Made by a program: the position numbers and the translations under genes. The notes beneath the pieces were generated by a model. The model made no database searches and had not been told where the DNA came from. It saw only the letters and a list, made by a program, of their open reading frames with translations. From positions 79,756 to 122,311 of the forward strand of contig NZ_SUEO01000002.1 of the NCBI RefSeq assembly GCF_004962925.1: a DNA stretch of 42,556 bases. The letters are read 5' to 3'. Below are positions 18,323-25,943 of the stretch, one piece after another; positions within the stretch are counted from its first letter, which is position 1; every line of letters begins with the position of its first letter. The stretch is from Mesorhizobium sp. (GTDB taxonomy: Bacteria; Pseudomonadota; Alphaproteobacteria; Rhizobiales; Rhizobiaceae).

Positions 18323-19456
18323 ATGCATTTGGTTTCGGCGTTCAACACAAAGCAAATCGGCCATGTCGACTGTCCGGGCGGTGGTCAGGTCTGGGTCGAC
18401 GGCAACATTCTCTATATCGGCCACATGCGTCCGCCGAGCGGCACGACGCTGGTCGATATTTCCGATCCGCGCAATCCGAAGAAGATCGCGACGATCGACG
18501 TTCCGCCGGGTTGGCACTCGCACAAGGTGCGCGCCCAGGACGGTCTGATGATCATCAACCACGAGCGCTTCGGCGATGCGGGCCCGGCCGAATTCGGCGG
18601 TGGCTTGGCAGTCTACGACACGACACGACCGGCAGAGCCGAAGCTCATATCGAAGTGGATGACCGGTGGTCATGGCGTGCATCGCTACGACTATGACGGC
18701 CGCTACGCCTATATTTCGCCAACCGCCGACGGCTATGTCGGCAATATCGTGATGATCCTCGACTTGATCGATCCGGTGAACCCGGTCGAGGTCGGGCGCT
18801 GGTGGATACCGGGTCAGTGGACCGGCGGCGGTGAAGAATACCCGTGGCATGACTACGTCACGCCGCGCTGCCACCATCCGCTGCGCATGGGCGACCGGCT
18901 CTATGTCAGCTACTGGCATCACGGCCTGTTCATCCTCGACATTTCGGACATTTCGAAGCCGAAGCTTGTCTCGCATATCAATTCGAGCCCGAGTTTTCCG
19001 CATCCCACGCATACGTGCCTGCCGATCCCGCAGCCGCTAAAGGGCCGTAACATCATGGTGGTGGCGGACGAGGATGTCGCCAAGCTCCGACCTTCGCCGC
19101 CGGCCTTCACCTGGATCTACGACATCACCGACGAGACGAACCCGCTGCCGATCTCGACCTTCCAGGTGCCAGGCCTCGACCCGGATGGCGAACCACAACC
19201 GCCGATGACCGGATGCCATCAGCCTTCCGAGCGGTTCAAGGGCACCATCATTCCGTTTGCATGGTTCGCGCAGGGGCTGCGGCTGGTCGACATCGCCGAC
19301 CCGTTCGCACCCAAGGAGGTCGGCCATTTCATGCCTGATGCGCCTGAAGGCGCCGAGCGCTCATCTTCCAACGACGTCACCATCGACGACCGCGGCATCG
19401 TCTACCTGATCGACCGCATCCGTGGCGTCGACATCATCGAAACCAGCGTTCTCTAG
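18323..19456 (+). CDS. LVIVD-repeat beta-propeller-like protein, His-rich
   Basis: A 377-residue protein without a signal peptide. It is built from repeats of the LVIVD type (LVDISDPRNPKKIATI, LDLIDPVNPVEVGRW, LDISDISKPKLVSHI, YDITDETNPLPISTF, LVDIADPFAPKEVGHF), which suggests a cytosolic beta-propeller. Histidines recur at the ends of strands (GWHSHKV, GGHGVHRY, YPWHDY, CHHP, YWHHG, HPTHTC, GCHQP). Such a concentration could form a central metal site, as in selenium-binding-protein-type or lactonase-type propellers. Its place between a ring-cleavage dioxygenase and RidA argues for a role on the ring-opened product. No function is established. ATG 18323 follows AAGG. Confidence 0.7.
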   Translation: MHLVSAFNTKQIGHVDCPGGGQVWVDGNILYIGHMRPPSGTTLVDISDPRNPKKIATIDVPPGWHSHKVRAQDGLMIINHERFGDAGPAEFGGGLAVYDTTRPAEPKLISKWMTGGHGVHRYDYDGRYAYISPTADGYVGNIVMILDLIDPVNPVEVGRWWIPGQWTGGGEEYPWHDYVTPRCHHPLRMGDRLYVSYWHHGLFILDISDISKPKLVSHINSSPSFPHPTHTCLPIPQPLKGRNIMVVADEDVAKLRPSPPAFTWIYDITDETNPLPISTFQVPGLDPDGEPQPPMTGCHQPSERFKGTIIPFAWFAQGLRLVDIADPFAPKEVGHFMPDAPEGAERSSSNDVTIDDRGIVYLIDRIRGVDIIETSVL

Positions 19457-19465
19457 GGGGACAGG

Positions 19466-19873
19466 TTGAGCGACAGCACGCGAAAATCCGCCAGTCACTA
19501 CGCCGTCGGCAAGAAGAATCCGAACCTGCCGTTTCATCCGGCGGTGCGTGCCGGTGATTTCATTTTCGTCTCCGGCCAGGTGCCGAAGGACGAGAACAAC
19601 AACATGATCAGCGGCACGATCGAGGAAGAGACGCTAGCGACGCTGAAGACCATCGCGCGCGTCATTGCCGATGAGGGCGCAACGCTCTCCGATGTCGTGC
19701 GGATAACGACGTATCTCGAGGATACGCGCGACTTCGGCCGCTACAACAAGGCGTTCCTCGAAGGCATCGGCGACGCGGTGCTGGCACGCACGACCGTCGA
19801 GGCAAAGGCCGTCATCAACACCAAGATCGAAATGGACGCCATCGTCTACAAGCCGCTGCCGGCCGGCAAGTAG
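19466..19873 (+). CDS. RidA-family (YjgF/UK114) imine deaminase-like protein
   Basis: A 135-residue member of the RidA family, whose founding member hydrolyses reactive enamine/imine acids such as 2-iminopropanoate to keto acid and ammonia. The family hallmarks FIFVSGQVPKD, TTYLEDTRDFGRYN and ARTTVEAKA are present. The Arg of ARTTVEA (near residue 111) corresponds to the carboxylate-binding Arg. The start is TTG at 19466, preceded by AGGGGGACAGG, only 9 bases after the LVIVD stop. Cleavage of a pyridine ring gives an imine, so a dedicated RidA here makes chemical sense, though it could be a general detoxifier. Confidence 0.88.
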   Translation: MSDSTRKSASHYAVGKKNPNLPFHPAVRAGDFIFVSGQVPKDENNNMISGTIEEETLATLKTIARVIADEGATLSDVVRITTYLEDTRDFGRYNKAFLEGIGDAVLARTTVEAKAVINTKIEMDAIVYKPLPAGK

Positions 19874-19898
19874 GCCACGACACAATCGAGGAGACGAC

Positions 19899-20519
19899 AT
19901 GTACAAGCTTTTGGGACGCCAGACATCGGGCAACGTTCAAAAGGTGCTCTTCATGCTCGAAGAGCTCGGCGCGCCATATGAGCGCGAGGACTACGGCCGC
20001 CAGTTCGAAAACACCCAGACTGCCGAATACAAGGCACTCAACCCGACGTCGAAGGTTCCGACGCTGGTCGACGGCGACACCGTGATCTGGGAGTCCAACA
20101 CCATCCTGCGCTATCTCGCGGCATCCGGCGGCGAGCAGTTGAACGGCGCCACCCCTGCCGAAAAGACCGAGGTCGAGCGCTGGATGGATTTTCTGCTGGC
20201 GGCGGTCAATCCCGGTTATCTGGCCGCTTTCAAGGGCGCGAAGCTGACGCCCGAAGAGCAGACCGCCGAATACAAGGAACAGGTGAAGGACCTTGTGGCG
20301 CAACTCAAGATCATTGACGGGCATCTGGCCGGCAAGGATTTCCTGGCGCTGGGCAAGCTGACCATTGCCGACATCGCCTGCGCGCCGATCCTGAAGCGCT
20401 GCATCGACTTCAAGATCGACCGGCCGTCGCTGCCGAATCTGGAGCGCTGGGTCGCCGCGATCGCCGCTCGTCCGGCCTTCAAGGCGGCGACCGCTGCAGC
20501 TCCCGCAAAGGCCGCATGA
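19899..20519 (+). CDS. Glutathione S-transferase family protein of the catabolic operon
   Basis: A 206-residue GST. The N-terminal thioredoxin-like domain has RQTSGNVQKVLFMLEEL, where Ser/Asn occupy the glutathione-activating region. NPTSKVPTLVDGD carries the cis-Pro, and WESNTILRYLA binds the gamma-glutamyl group. The C-terminal helical domain has LGKLTIADIACAPIL. GST-fold enzymes act as cis-trans isomerases of ring-cleavage products in gentisate-type pathways (maleylpyruvate isomerase), so an isomerase role beside the cupin dioxygenase is plausible but not shown. A GAGGAG ribosome-binding site precedes it; its stop overlaps the next start. Confidence 0.85.
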   Translation: MYKLLGRQTSGNVQKVLFMLEELGAPYEREDYGRQFENTQTAEYKALNPTSKVPTLVDGDTVIWESNTILRYLAASGGEQLNGATPAEKTEVERWMDFLLAAVNPGYLAAFKGAKLTPEEQTAEYKEQVKDLVAQLKIIDGHLAGKDFLALGKLTIADIACAPILKRCIDFKIDRPSLPNLERWVAAIAARPAFKAATAAAPAKAA

Positions 20520-21448
20520 TGATCAAGCGCGCCGCCCTCATCGGACTGGGAACGATGGGTCCGGGCATCGCCGCGCGGCTTTCGCGCGGCGGGCTCGACG
20601 TGACGGCGTACGACATTTCCGAAGCTGCAATTGAACGCGCCCGCGGCATGCTCGATCTTGCCGGCGGAGTGCTGGACCGTCTCGACATCGAGGCGCCGAC
20701 AGCGGGCGCCGGCACGGTGCGCTTCGTGCACACCATCGCCGAGGCCGTCCATGGTGCGGAGCTGGTCATCGAGAATGTGCCTGAGAATATCGACATCAAG
20801 GCCGAAACCTATCGCGCCATCGACCCGCTGATCGGTTCTTCGGTGATCGTCGCCTCGGACACCTCAGGTATTCCGATCACCAAGCTGCAGGCCCATATCT
20901 CGCATCCTGAGCGGATGGTCGGCATGCATTGGTCGAACCCGCCGCACATCATTCCAATGATCGAGGTGATCGGCGGCGAGAAGACCGCGCCTGAAACCGT
21001 GGCGACGATCCGCGAGCTGATCCGCTCGATCGGGCTGCTGCCGGTGGTGGTGAAGAAGGACGTCCCGGGCTTCGTCGAAAACCGCGTGCTCTATGCGCTG
21101 CTGCGCGAAGCGGTCGATCTGGTTGAGCGCGGCGTCATCGAGCCGGAGGATCTCGATACCTGCGTCTCCTGGGGCATCGGCTACAAGATCGCCGTCATCG
21201 GGCCAATGGCGCTGCTCGATATGGCCGGCCTCGATATCTACAAATCCGTCTCGTCGTTCCTGAACGCCGATCTCTCCAATCGGGATGATGTCGCGCCGAT
21301 GGTTCTGGAGAAGACCGGTGCATCGAAGTTCGGCATCAAGTCGGGCGAGGGCATGTTCTCCTACACGCCCGAGCAGATAAAGACGCTGCAAGGCGAACGG
21401 GCGCGCAAGCTCGTCGCGGTGCGCCGCATCCTCGAAGGCCGGGAGTAG
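20516..21448 (+). CDS. 3-hydroxyacyl-CoA-dehydrogenase-fold enzyme, probable FHMPC 5-dehydrogenase
   Basis: A 310-residue NAD-dependent dehydrogenase with an N-terminal Rossmann fold (ALIGLGTMGPGIAARLSRGG at about residues 7-26, then VTAYDIS). The catalytic His is in MVGMHWSNPP. The C-terminal dimerisation domain begins DVPGFVENRVLYALLREAVDL. In M. loti the enzyme oxidising 5-formyl-3-hydroxy-2-methylpyridine-4-carboxylate (FHMPC) to the dicarboxylate belongs to this fold and lies in the B6 cluster. The sequence and context here fit it well from memory. A CoA-linked role is less likely because no other beta-oxidation gene is near. Its start overlaps the GST stop by 4 bases, implying translational coupling. 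Confidence 0.78.
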   Translation: MMIKRAALIGLGTMGPGIAARLSRGGLDVTAYDISEAAIERARGMLDLAGGVLDRLDIEAPTAGAGTVRFVHTIAEAVHGAELVIENVPENIDIKAETYRAIDPLIGSSVIVASDTSGIPITKLQAHISHPERMVGMHWSNPPHIIPMIEVIGGEKTAPETVATIRELIRSIGLLPVVVKKDVPGFVENRVLYALLREAVDLVERGVIEPEDLDTCVSWGIGYKIAVIGPMALLDMAGLDIYKSVSSFLNADLSNRDDVAPMVLEKTGASKFGIKSGEGMFSYTPEQIKTLQGERARKLVAVRRILEGRE

Positions 21449-21539
21449 GCGATGGCACAAGTTGCGCGCAGCCGGGTTGGGGAGTTCTGCCGGTTGGCCA
21501 CTTGTGCGCATGGGGCCGGGAACATCGCCGTGAAGGCGG

Positions 21540-22418
21540 ATGTTCAAGCAGCGAATGTGCATGGGACGACAAGCCATGCAGGTTGAAACCATTCGACCCG
21601 CCGGTGGCAGACCGACCCACATCCGGCACGACGACCTCATCTCCGCCAAAGGCGTTTCGGTCGTCATGGGCGCGGATCAAAACCGGCAGCTGATCCTTAG
21701 GGACATCGACCTTTCGGTTCCAAAAGGGTCTTTCGTCTCCCTCATCGGTCCGTCCGGTTGTGGCAAGAGTACATTGCTCAAAGTGCTGGCCGGGCTGGTA
21801 AGTCCGAGCAGCGGCAGCGTTTCGATCGCGGGCCTTTCGCCAGGCGAAGCAGCGCGCAAACGGATGATCGGTCTCGTCTTCCAGGACGCCAATCTGCTGC
21901 CGTGGAAAAATGCCGTCGACAATGCCTCGATGCTGTTGGGCATCGCCGACAAGTCGATGTCGCGCTCGGCTCTGCGGGCGCGTGGACAAGAGATGCTGGA
22001 GCTGGTGGGGCTTGGCGATGCCGCCCACAAGCGCCCCAATGAACTGTCTGGCGGCATGCGGCAGCGGGTCGCCATCGCCCGGGCTTTGGCGCTCGATCCG
22101 GCGGTCTTGCTGATGGACGAGCCGTTTGGCGCGCTTGACGCGATCACCCGCGATTCGATGGGCCAGTCGCTGCTGGAGATATGGCAGCGGACCGGCAAGA
22201 CGATCGTCCTCGTGACGCATTCCATCGACGAAGCCATTCACTTGTCGCGCCAGGTTCATGTGCTGGGAATCAACCCGGGACGCATTACCCAGAGCCTGGA
22301 CATTCCGTTGCCTTATCCGCGCGACACTTCCGTGACCGAAGTCCCCGAATTCGTCAGGCTGGTGCTTCAGCTTCGGACCATGCTGCGCTCCAGCCATCAG
22401 CCGGGAGGCGCGTCTTGA
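21540..22418 (+). CDS. ABC importer ATPase, nitrate/sulphonate/taurine (NMT1-associated) type
   Basis: A 292-residue nucleotide-binding subunit with Walker A GPSGCGKST at residues 70-78, Q-loop VFQDANLLPWK, signature LSGGMRQRVAIARAL, Walker B VLLMDEPFGALD and H-loop VTHSIDEA. It pairs with the permease and NMT1/THI5-like binding protein that follow. The substrate is not encoded in the motif set; within this cluster, a B6 vitamer or a pyridine/pyrimidine relative is the best guess. The start is uncertain: ATG 21540 has AAGG upstream, but in-frame ATGs at 21558 and 21576 also fit the family's usual length. Confidence 0.88.
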   Translation: MFKQRMCMGRQAMQVETIRPAGGRPTHIRHDDLISAKGVSVVMGADQNRQLILRDIDLSVPKGSFVSLIGPSGCGKSTLLKVLAGLVSPSSGSVSIAGLSPGEAARKRMIGLVFQDANLLPWKNAVDNASMLLGIADKSMSRSALRARGQEMLELVGLGDAAHKRPNELSGGMRQRVAIARALALDPAVLLMDEPFGALDAITRDSMGQSLLEIWQRTGKTIVLVTHSIDEAIHLSRQVHVLGINPGRITQSLDIPLPYPRDTSVTEVPEFVRLVLQLRTMLRSSHQPGGAS

Positions 22419-23224
22419 GCAAGCAACCCGTCATCGATATCTCCCCGCCTGCTTCGGGCTGGACCGCGGCGACCAGCAGCTGGCTTCCGGCGGTCATCCT
22501 TCTGCTGGTGACGGTCGTGTTGTGGGAAGCCGCGGTGCGGATATTCTCCATTTCCTCCTTTATCGTTCCTGCCCCATCCGAGATTGCGAAATCGCTGGTC
22601 GCGCAATGGGACGTTCTCGTGCAGGCGGCGGTGGTCACGGCGGGTGAAATCCTGTTTGGCTTCCTTGTCTCGGTCATAGTCGGCATTGCGCTTGCTCTCG
22701 TCATCGTGCGTTTCGACTGGCTAGGGCGCGCACTGTACCCGCTCGTCGTGTTGTTCCAGAACGTGCCGAAAGTTGCGCTGGCGCCGATCTTCATCCTCTG
22801 GTTCGGCTACGGGCTTGCACCCAAGATCGGTCTGATCCTGGTCATCGCGTTCTTCCCGGTGACGCTGTCGATGCTGGCGGGCATGCAGTCGGTCGACCGG
22901 TCGCTTCTGTCGCTGATGAATTCGGTCGGTGCCAGCCCGACCCAGATCCTGTTCAGGATCCGCGTTCCCCACTCGCTTCCGAGCCTGATGTCCGGAACCA
23001 AGATCGCCGCAACCCTGAGCGTCATCGGCGCCATCGTCGGCGAATTTGCCGGAGCCTCGGACGGGCTCGGCTACGTCATCCAGTTCGCGTCGACCCAGCT
23101 CGATACGCCTCTGGTCTTTGCGGCGCTGCTGCTCGTTTCCGTACTCGGCATCGCCTTCTACTACGCAGCCGAAATTCTCGAACGTGTCGTGGTGCCGTGG
23201 GCACCGAAATTCAGCCAGGCCTAG
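22415..23224 (+). CDS. ABC importer permease, SsuC/TauC type
   Basis: A 269-residue integral membrane subunit with about six transmembrane helices. The first is near residues 21-45, and the BPD_transp_1 EAA loop occurs around SVGASPTQILFRIRVPHSLPSLMSG. The start is TTG at 22415, overlapping the ATPase stop by 4 bases; an ATG in this frame appears only well into the protein. It forms the channel for the adjacent ATPase and NMT1-like binding protein. Confidence 0.9.
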   Translation: MSKQPVIDISPPASGWTAATSSWLPAVILLLVTVVLWEAAVRIFSISSFIVPAPSEIAKSLVAQWDVLVQAAVVTAGEILFGFLVSVIVGIALALVIVRFDWLGRALYPLVVLFQNVPKVALAPIFILWFGYGLAPKIGLILVIAFFPVTLSMLAGMQSVDRSLLSLMNSVGASPTQILFRIRVPHSLPSLMSGTKIAATLSVIGAIVGEFAGASDGLGYVIQFASTQLDTPLVFAALLLVSVLGIAFYYAAEILERVVVPWAPKFSQA

Positions 23225-23261
23225 GAACTTTCGAACAACCAACAAACAAGGGGAACAAACA

Positions 23262-24272
23262 ATGCTGAGACGCTCTCTTATCAAGGCAGCCACCTTTGCG
23301 GCGTTTGTCGGCGCGCTTGGCTTCTCGAATGCGGCGCTGGCGGCGGACACGGTCAACGTCCAGCTCGACTGGGTAGTGCGCGGCAATCACGCCATGTTCT
23401 TTGTCGGCAAGGAAAAGGGCTTTTTCGCCAAGAATGACATCGATGTGAGCGAGGTCCGCAAGGGCTCCGGCTCGCCCGACGCCATGCGGCTGGTGGGCAA
23501 CGGCAACGCTGAATTCGGCTTCGGCGATCTCCCCACGCTTGCCGTGGCAAGGTCGCAGAATGTTCCCGTCGTGGCGCTGGCGGCGGTCAACCAGCAGTCG
23601 CCGCTGGGCATCATCTCGCTCGCCAAGACGCTCGAGCTGACCAAGCCGTCCGACCTCAAGGGCCTGACCATCGGCATCCACCCGGCAGGATCGACCTACA
23701 TCTTCTTCAGGGGCTTCCTGGCTGCCAACGGCATGAGCGAGAAGGACATGACGCTGAACAGCGTTTCGCCGCCTTACGAAAGCTACCTACTGCTCGGGCG
23801 TGTGCAGACAGTGGTCGGCTATCTCGACGCTGAAGTGCCCGAACTTGAAGCCAAGGCCGGCGGCCCGGGGTCGCTGAGCATCATGCTCGGCGCCGATCAC
23901 GGCTGGAAAGCCTATGGCTCGGGGTTGTTCACCTCTGAAGCGATGATCAAGGACAAGCCTGATGTCGTGCGCCGTTTCGTGAAGGCCTACAGGGAAGCTT
24001 TCGACTATGTCGCGGCCCATCCGGAAGAAGCCGCCGAGATCACCGCGAAGGCCGTTCCTGGCTATGCCGAAAAGAAGGACGTGCTGCTGGCCCAGCTCAA
24101 GGCCGACATCGCCTCGACGTTCAACAGCCCAGCGACGAAGGAACACGGTCTCGGCTGGATGACGAAGGCCCAGTGGGAAGAGACCTTGAAGACGCTGACG
24201 GATCAGGGCGTGCTCAAAACGGCGCTGTCGGCAGACGACGTCTTCACCGACAAGTTCCTGGCGGCAGAGTAA
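23262..24272 (+). CDS. NMT1/THI5-like periplasmic substrate-binding protein
   Basis: A 336-residue exported binding protein. The signal peptide runs to about residue 27 (MLRRSLIK, a hydrophobic core, then ALA before ADTVN). The mature part begins NVQLDWVVRGNHAMFFVGKE, the NMT1/THI5 family opening in which aromatic residues clamp a flat heteroaromatic ligand, and GFGDLPTLAVARSQNVPV follows. Family members bind pyrimidine precursors of thiamine, alkanesulphonates or riboflavin. Here a pyridine such as a B6 vitamer or pyridoxate is likely by context. The strong ribosome-binding site AAGGGGAA precedes ATG 23262. The gene ends the operon that begins with the cupin. Confidence 0.88.
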   Translation: MLRRSLIKAATFAAFVGALGFSNAALAADTVNVQLDWVVRGNHAMFFVGKEKGFFAKNDIDVSEVRKGSGSPDAMRLVGNGNAEFGFGDLPTLAVARSQNVPVVALAAVNQQSPLGIISLAKTLELTKPSDLKGLTIGIHPAGSTYIFFRGFLAANGMSEKDMTLNSVSPPYESYLLLGRVQTVVGYLDAEVPELEAKAGGPGSLSIMLGADHGWKAYGSGLFTSEAMIKDKPDVVRRFVKAYREAFDYVAAHPEEAAEITAKAVPGYAEKKDVLLAQLKADIASTFNSPATKEHGLGWMTKAQWEETLKTLTDQGVLKTALSADDVFTDKFLAAE

Positions 24273-24311
24273 AGGTTCAGGGCGATGTCTGAAGTGGCAA
24301 ACAGTCAGCGT

Positions 24312-24737
24312 CTACCGGCAGGCCAACCTGCCGTCCGCGCTGCCGCATGTCACGGCCACTTGCCCCTTTGCGGCGCTGGCCCGGTCGAGCGCGATCTGCA
24401 CCCGCGTGGTGTAGGCGTGGCCGACCAGGCCGCACCACAGCCGCTCGACGGGCAGGTTCTCGCGCTTGTCGTTGAGGATCGCAAACGTCCCGGTTTTTGG
24501 ATCGAACCACAGCTCGACACGAGCGCTCCTGCCGGGCGCCGCGGTGGCGATTGTGGCCGAATACCAGTGGGCGAAGTCGGCGTTGCAGGAAAGCGCCTCG
24601 CGCCCCGCATTCGAAATCGTCAGCGGCACGGGATCGAGCCCGTCGGTGCCGGTTCGCACAGTAATGTGCCGCAATTCAACCGCGTTGGCGAACGAGGTGA
24701 ACGCCAGCGTTATTGGAAGGACGTACCGCACAACCAC
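24312..24737 (-). CDS. Secreted protein of unknown function between two catabolic operons
   Basis: A minus-strand product of about 141 residues with a signal peptide (VVVRYVLPITLAFTSFANA, cleaved before VELRH). The mature domain begins with a beta-rich stretch (ITVRTGTDGLDPVPLTISN) and contains four or so cysteines (including ALSCNADF, LWCGLVGHA and VTCGSAD) that could form disulphides. I do not recognise a family. The start is taken as GTG at 24737 because AGGAG lies 10 bases upstream; GTG at 24731 and an ATG 60 bases further upstream are alternatives. The gene is oriented against its neighbours and separates the two importer operons. Confidence 0.55.
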   Translation of the reverse strand: MVVRYVLPITLAFTSFANAVELRHITVRTGTDGLDPVPLTISNAGREALSCNADFAHWYSATIATAAPGRSARVELWFDPKTGTFAILNDKRENLPVERLWCGLVGHAYTTRVQIALDRASAAKGQVAVTCGSADGRLACR

Positions 24738-24834
24738 CTTGCTTGAACTCCTGATACAATTGGTCAGGCAGTCTACCTCGCTTTTGCGCAATAACAATAA
24801 GAATATCTTGGGTCAACCGAACAGAGAGGGTAAC

Positions 24835-25863
24835 ATGTCTAAGTTTCTGAAGAACAGCGTAAGCGCTGTTATATTGAGCGGCCTCTTCCTCGGTAATGCA
24901 CTTGCCGCCGAGGTCAAGTCCATTGCCATCCTGACGCCCGAAGAAGGCACCGATTATGGCTGGAACCAGCAAGGTATCGACGCTGCCAAGGCGGCGGCGA
25001 AAGCTGCCGGTGTCGAGATAGTCGTGGCGCAGGGGCTCGGCTATGGCGACGTGCGGCCGACATTGCGCGAACTGGCGGCTGACGGCGCCAGCCTGCTGAT
25101 CGCTCACGCCAGCGGCTACAACACCTCGGCTCCCGAAATCGCCAAGGAAACCAAGGTGCCGGTGGCGATCGTCGATACGCCGACCGGTCTGGAGAAGGGC
25201 CTCGTCGCCGACTACACGCTGAGCGGTCACGAAGGCGCGTATCTTGCAGGCCGTCTAGCGGCCAAGATGTCGCGCTCCAAGTCGGTCGGCATCGTCGTGT
25301 CCGGCGAGCCTCCGTCGTGGAACTCGCAGTCGGCGGCGTTCGCGCAGGGGGTGAAGGCCGAGAGCCCGGACGTCAAGGTTACCTATGCTGTGATCGGGCC
25401 CGCCGCCTACAGCGATGCGGCCGGCGGCAAGCGCGTCACCGAAAGCGTGATCGCATCGGGCGCCGACATCATCTTCGGCCAGGGCAACGGCTCGAGCTTC
25501 GGCATGCTGCAGGCGGTCGAGACGACCAAGGCCGGCGATGGCGGCAAGGTCTATTTCATCGATGTCATCGGCGACAAGACGCCGATCGACAAAGGCTTCC
25601 TGCTGTCGTCGGTGGTCTGGAACATCGAGCCGGTCTATGCGGCGATGATCGCCGACCTGAAGGCCGACACGTTCGGCACCAAGAGCTACTCGATCGGCCT
25701 CAAGGACGATTCGGTCAAGCTTCTGAAAACCGCTGCAATCCCGGACGATGTTTGGGCTGAGATCCAGGCGCTGCGCGAAGACGTCATTTCCGGCAAGACC
25801 AAGGTCGATCCGGTCTATGATGCAGCCGCCGTCAGGGCGCTGATGACCAGCGTCGCCCAGTAA
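24835..25863 (+). CDS. BMP-family ABC transporter substrate-binding lipoprotein-like protein
   Basis: A 342-residue binding protein of the BMP (basic membrane protein/PnrA) family, whose members bind nucleosides or other ring compounds. The signal peptide MSKFLKNSVSAVILSGLFLG ends near ALA before AEVKS. There is no lipobox Cys, so it is probably soluble in the periplasm. Family landmarks are TDYGWNQQGIDAAK, LLIAHASGYN and GADIIFGQGNGSSFGMLQA. AGAGAGGG precedes the ATG. It opens the operon that ends with pyridoxal 4-dehydrogenase, so a B6 vitamer is the likely ligand; that is inference from context. Confidence 0.92.
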   Translation: MSKFLKNSVSAVILSGLFLGNALAAEVKSIAILTPEEGTDYGWNQQGIDAAKAAAKAAGVEIVVAQGLGYGDVRPTLRELAADGASLLIAHASGYNTSAPEIAKETKVPVAIVDTPTGLEKGLVADYTLSGHEGAYLAGRLAAKMSRSKSVGIVVSGEPPSWNSQSAAFAQGVKAESPDVKVTYAVIGPAAYSDAAGGKRVTESVIASGADIIFGQGNGSSFGMLQAVETTKAGDGGKVYFIDVIGDKTPIDKGFLLSSVVWNIEPVYAAMIADLKADTFGTKSYSIGLKDDSVKLLKTAAIPDDVWAEIQALREDVISGKTKVDPVYDAAAVRALMTSVAQ

Positions 25864-25882
25864 GGCGATTAACAGCAGGCTG

Positions 25883-25911
25883 CCGGAGGGGCGATCCGTT
25901 CGCCCCTCCGG
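25883..25911 (+). terminator. Strong hairpin after the BMP binding-protein gene
   Basis: CCGGAGGGGCGA (25883-25894) pairs with TCGCCCCTCCGG (25900-25911) around TCCGT. It is 22 bases past the stop and only 32 bases before the ATPase start. There is no immediate T run, so it probably gives partial termination or mRNA protection, which would favour the binding protein over the membrane subunits. Confidence 0.6.
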
Positions 25912-25943
25912 ACCGATTTCATATTTTCAAGGCCTTGGCTTTT

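Noticed and set aside
20516..21448. Fatty-acid beta-oxidation role for the 3-hydroxyacyl-CoA-dehydrogenase-fold enzyme
   Set aside because: There is no thiolase, enoyl-CoA hydratase or acyl-CoA ligase nearby. The B6 context and fold match FHMPC dehydrogenase better.
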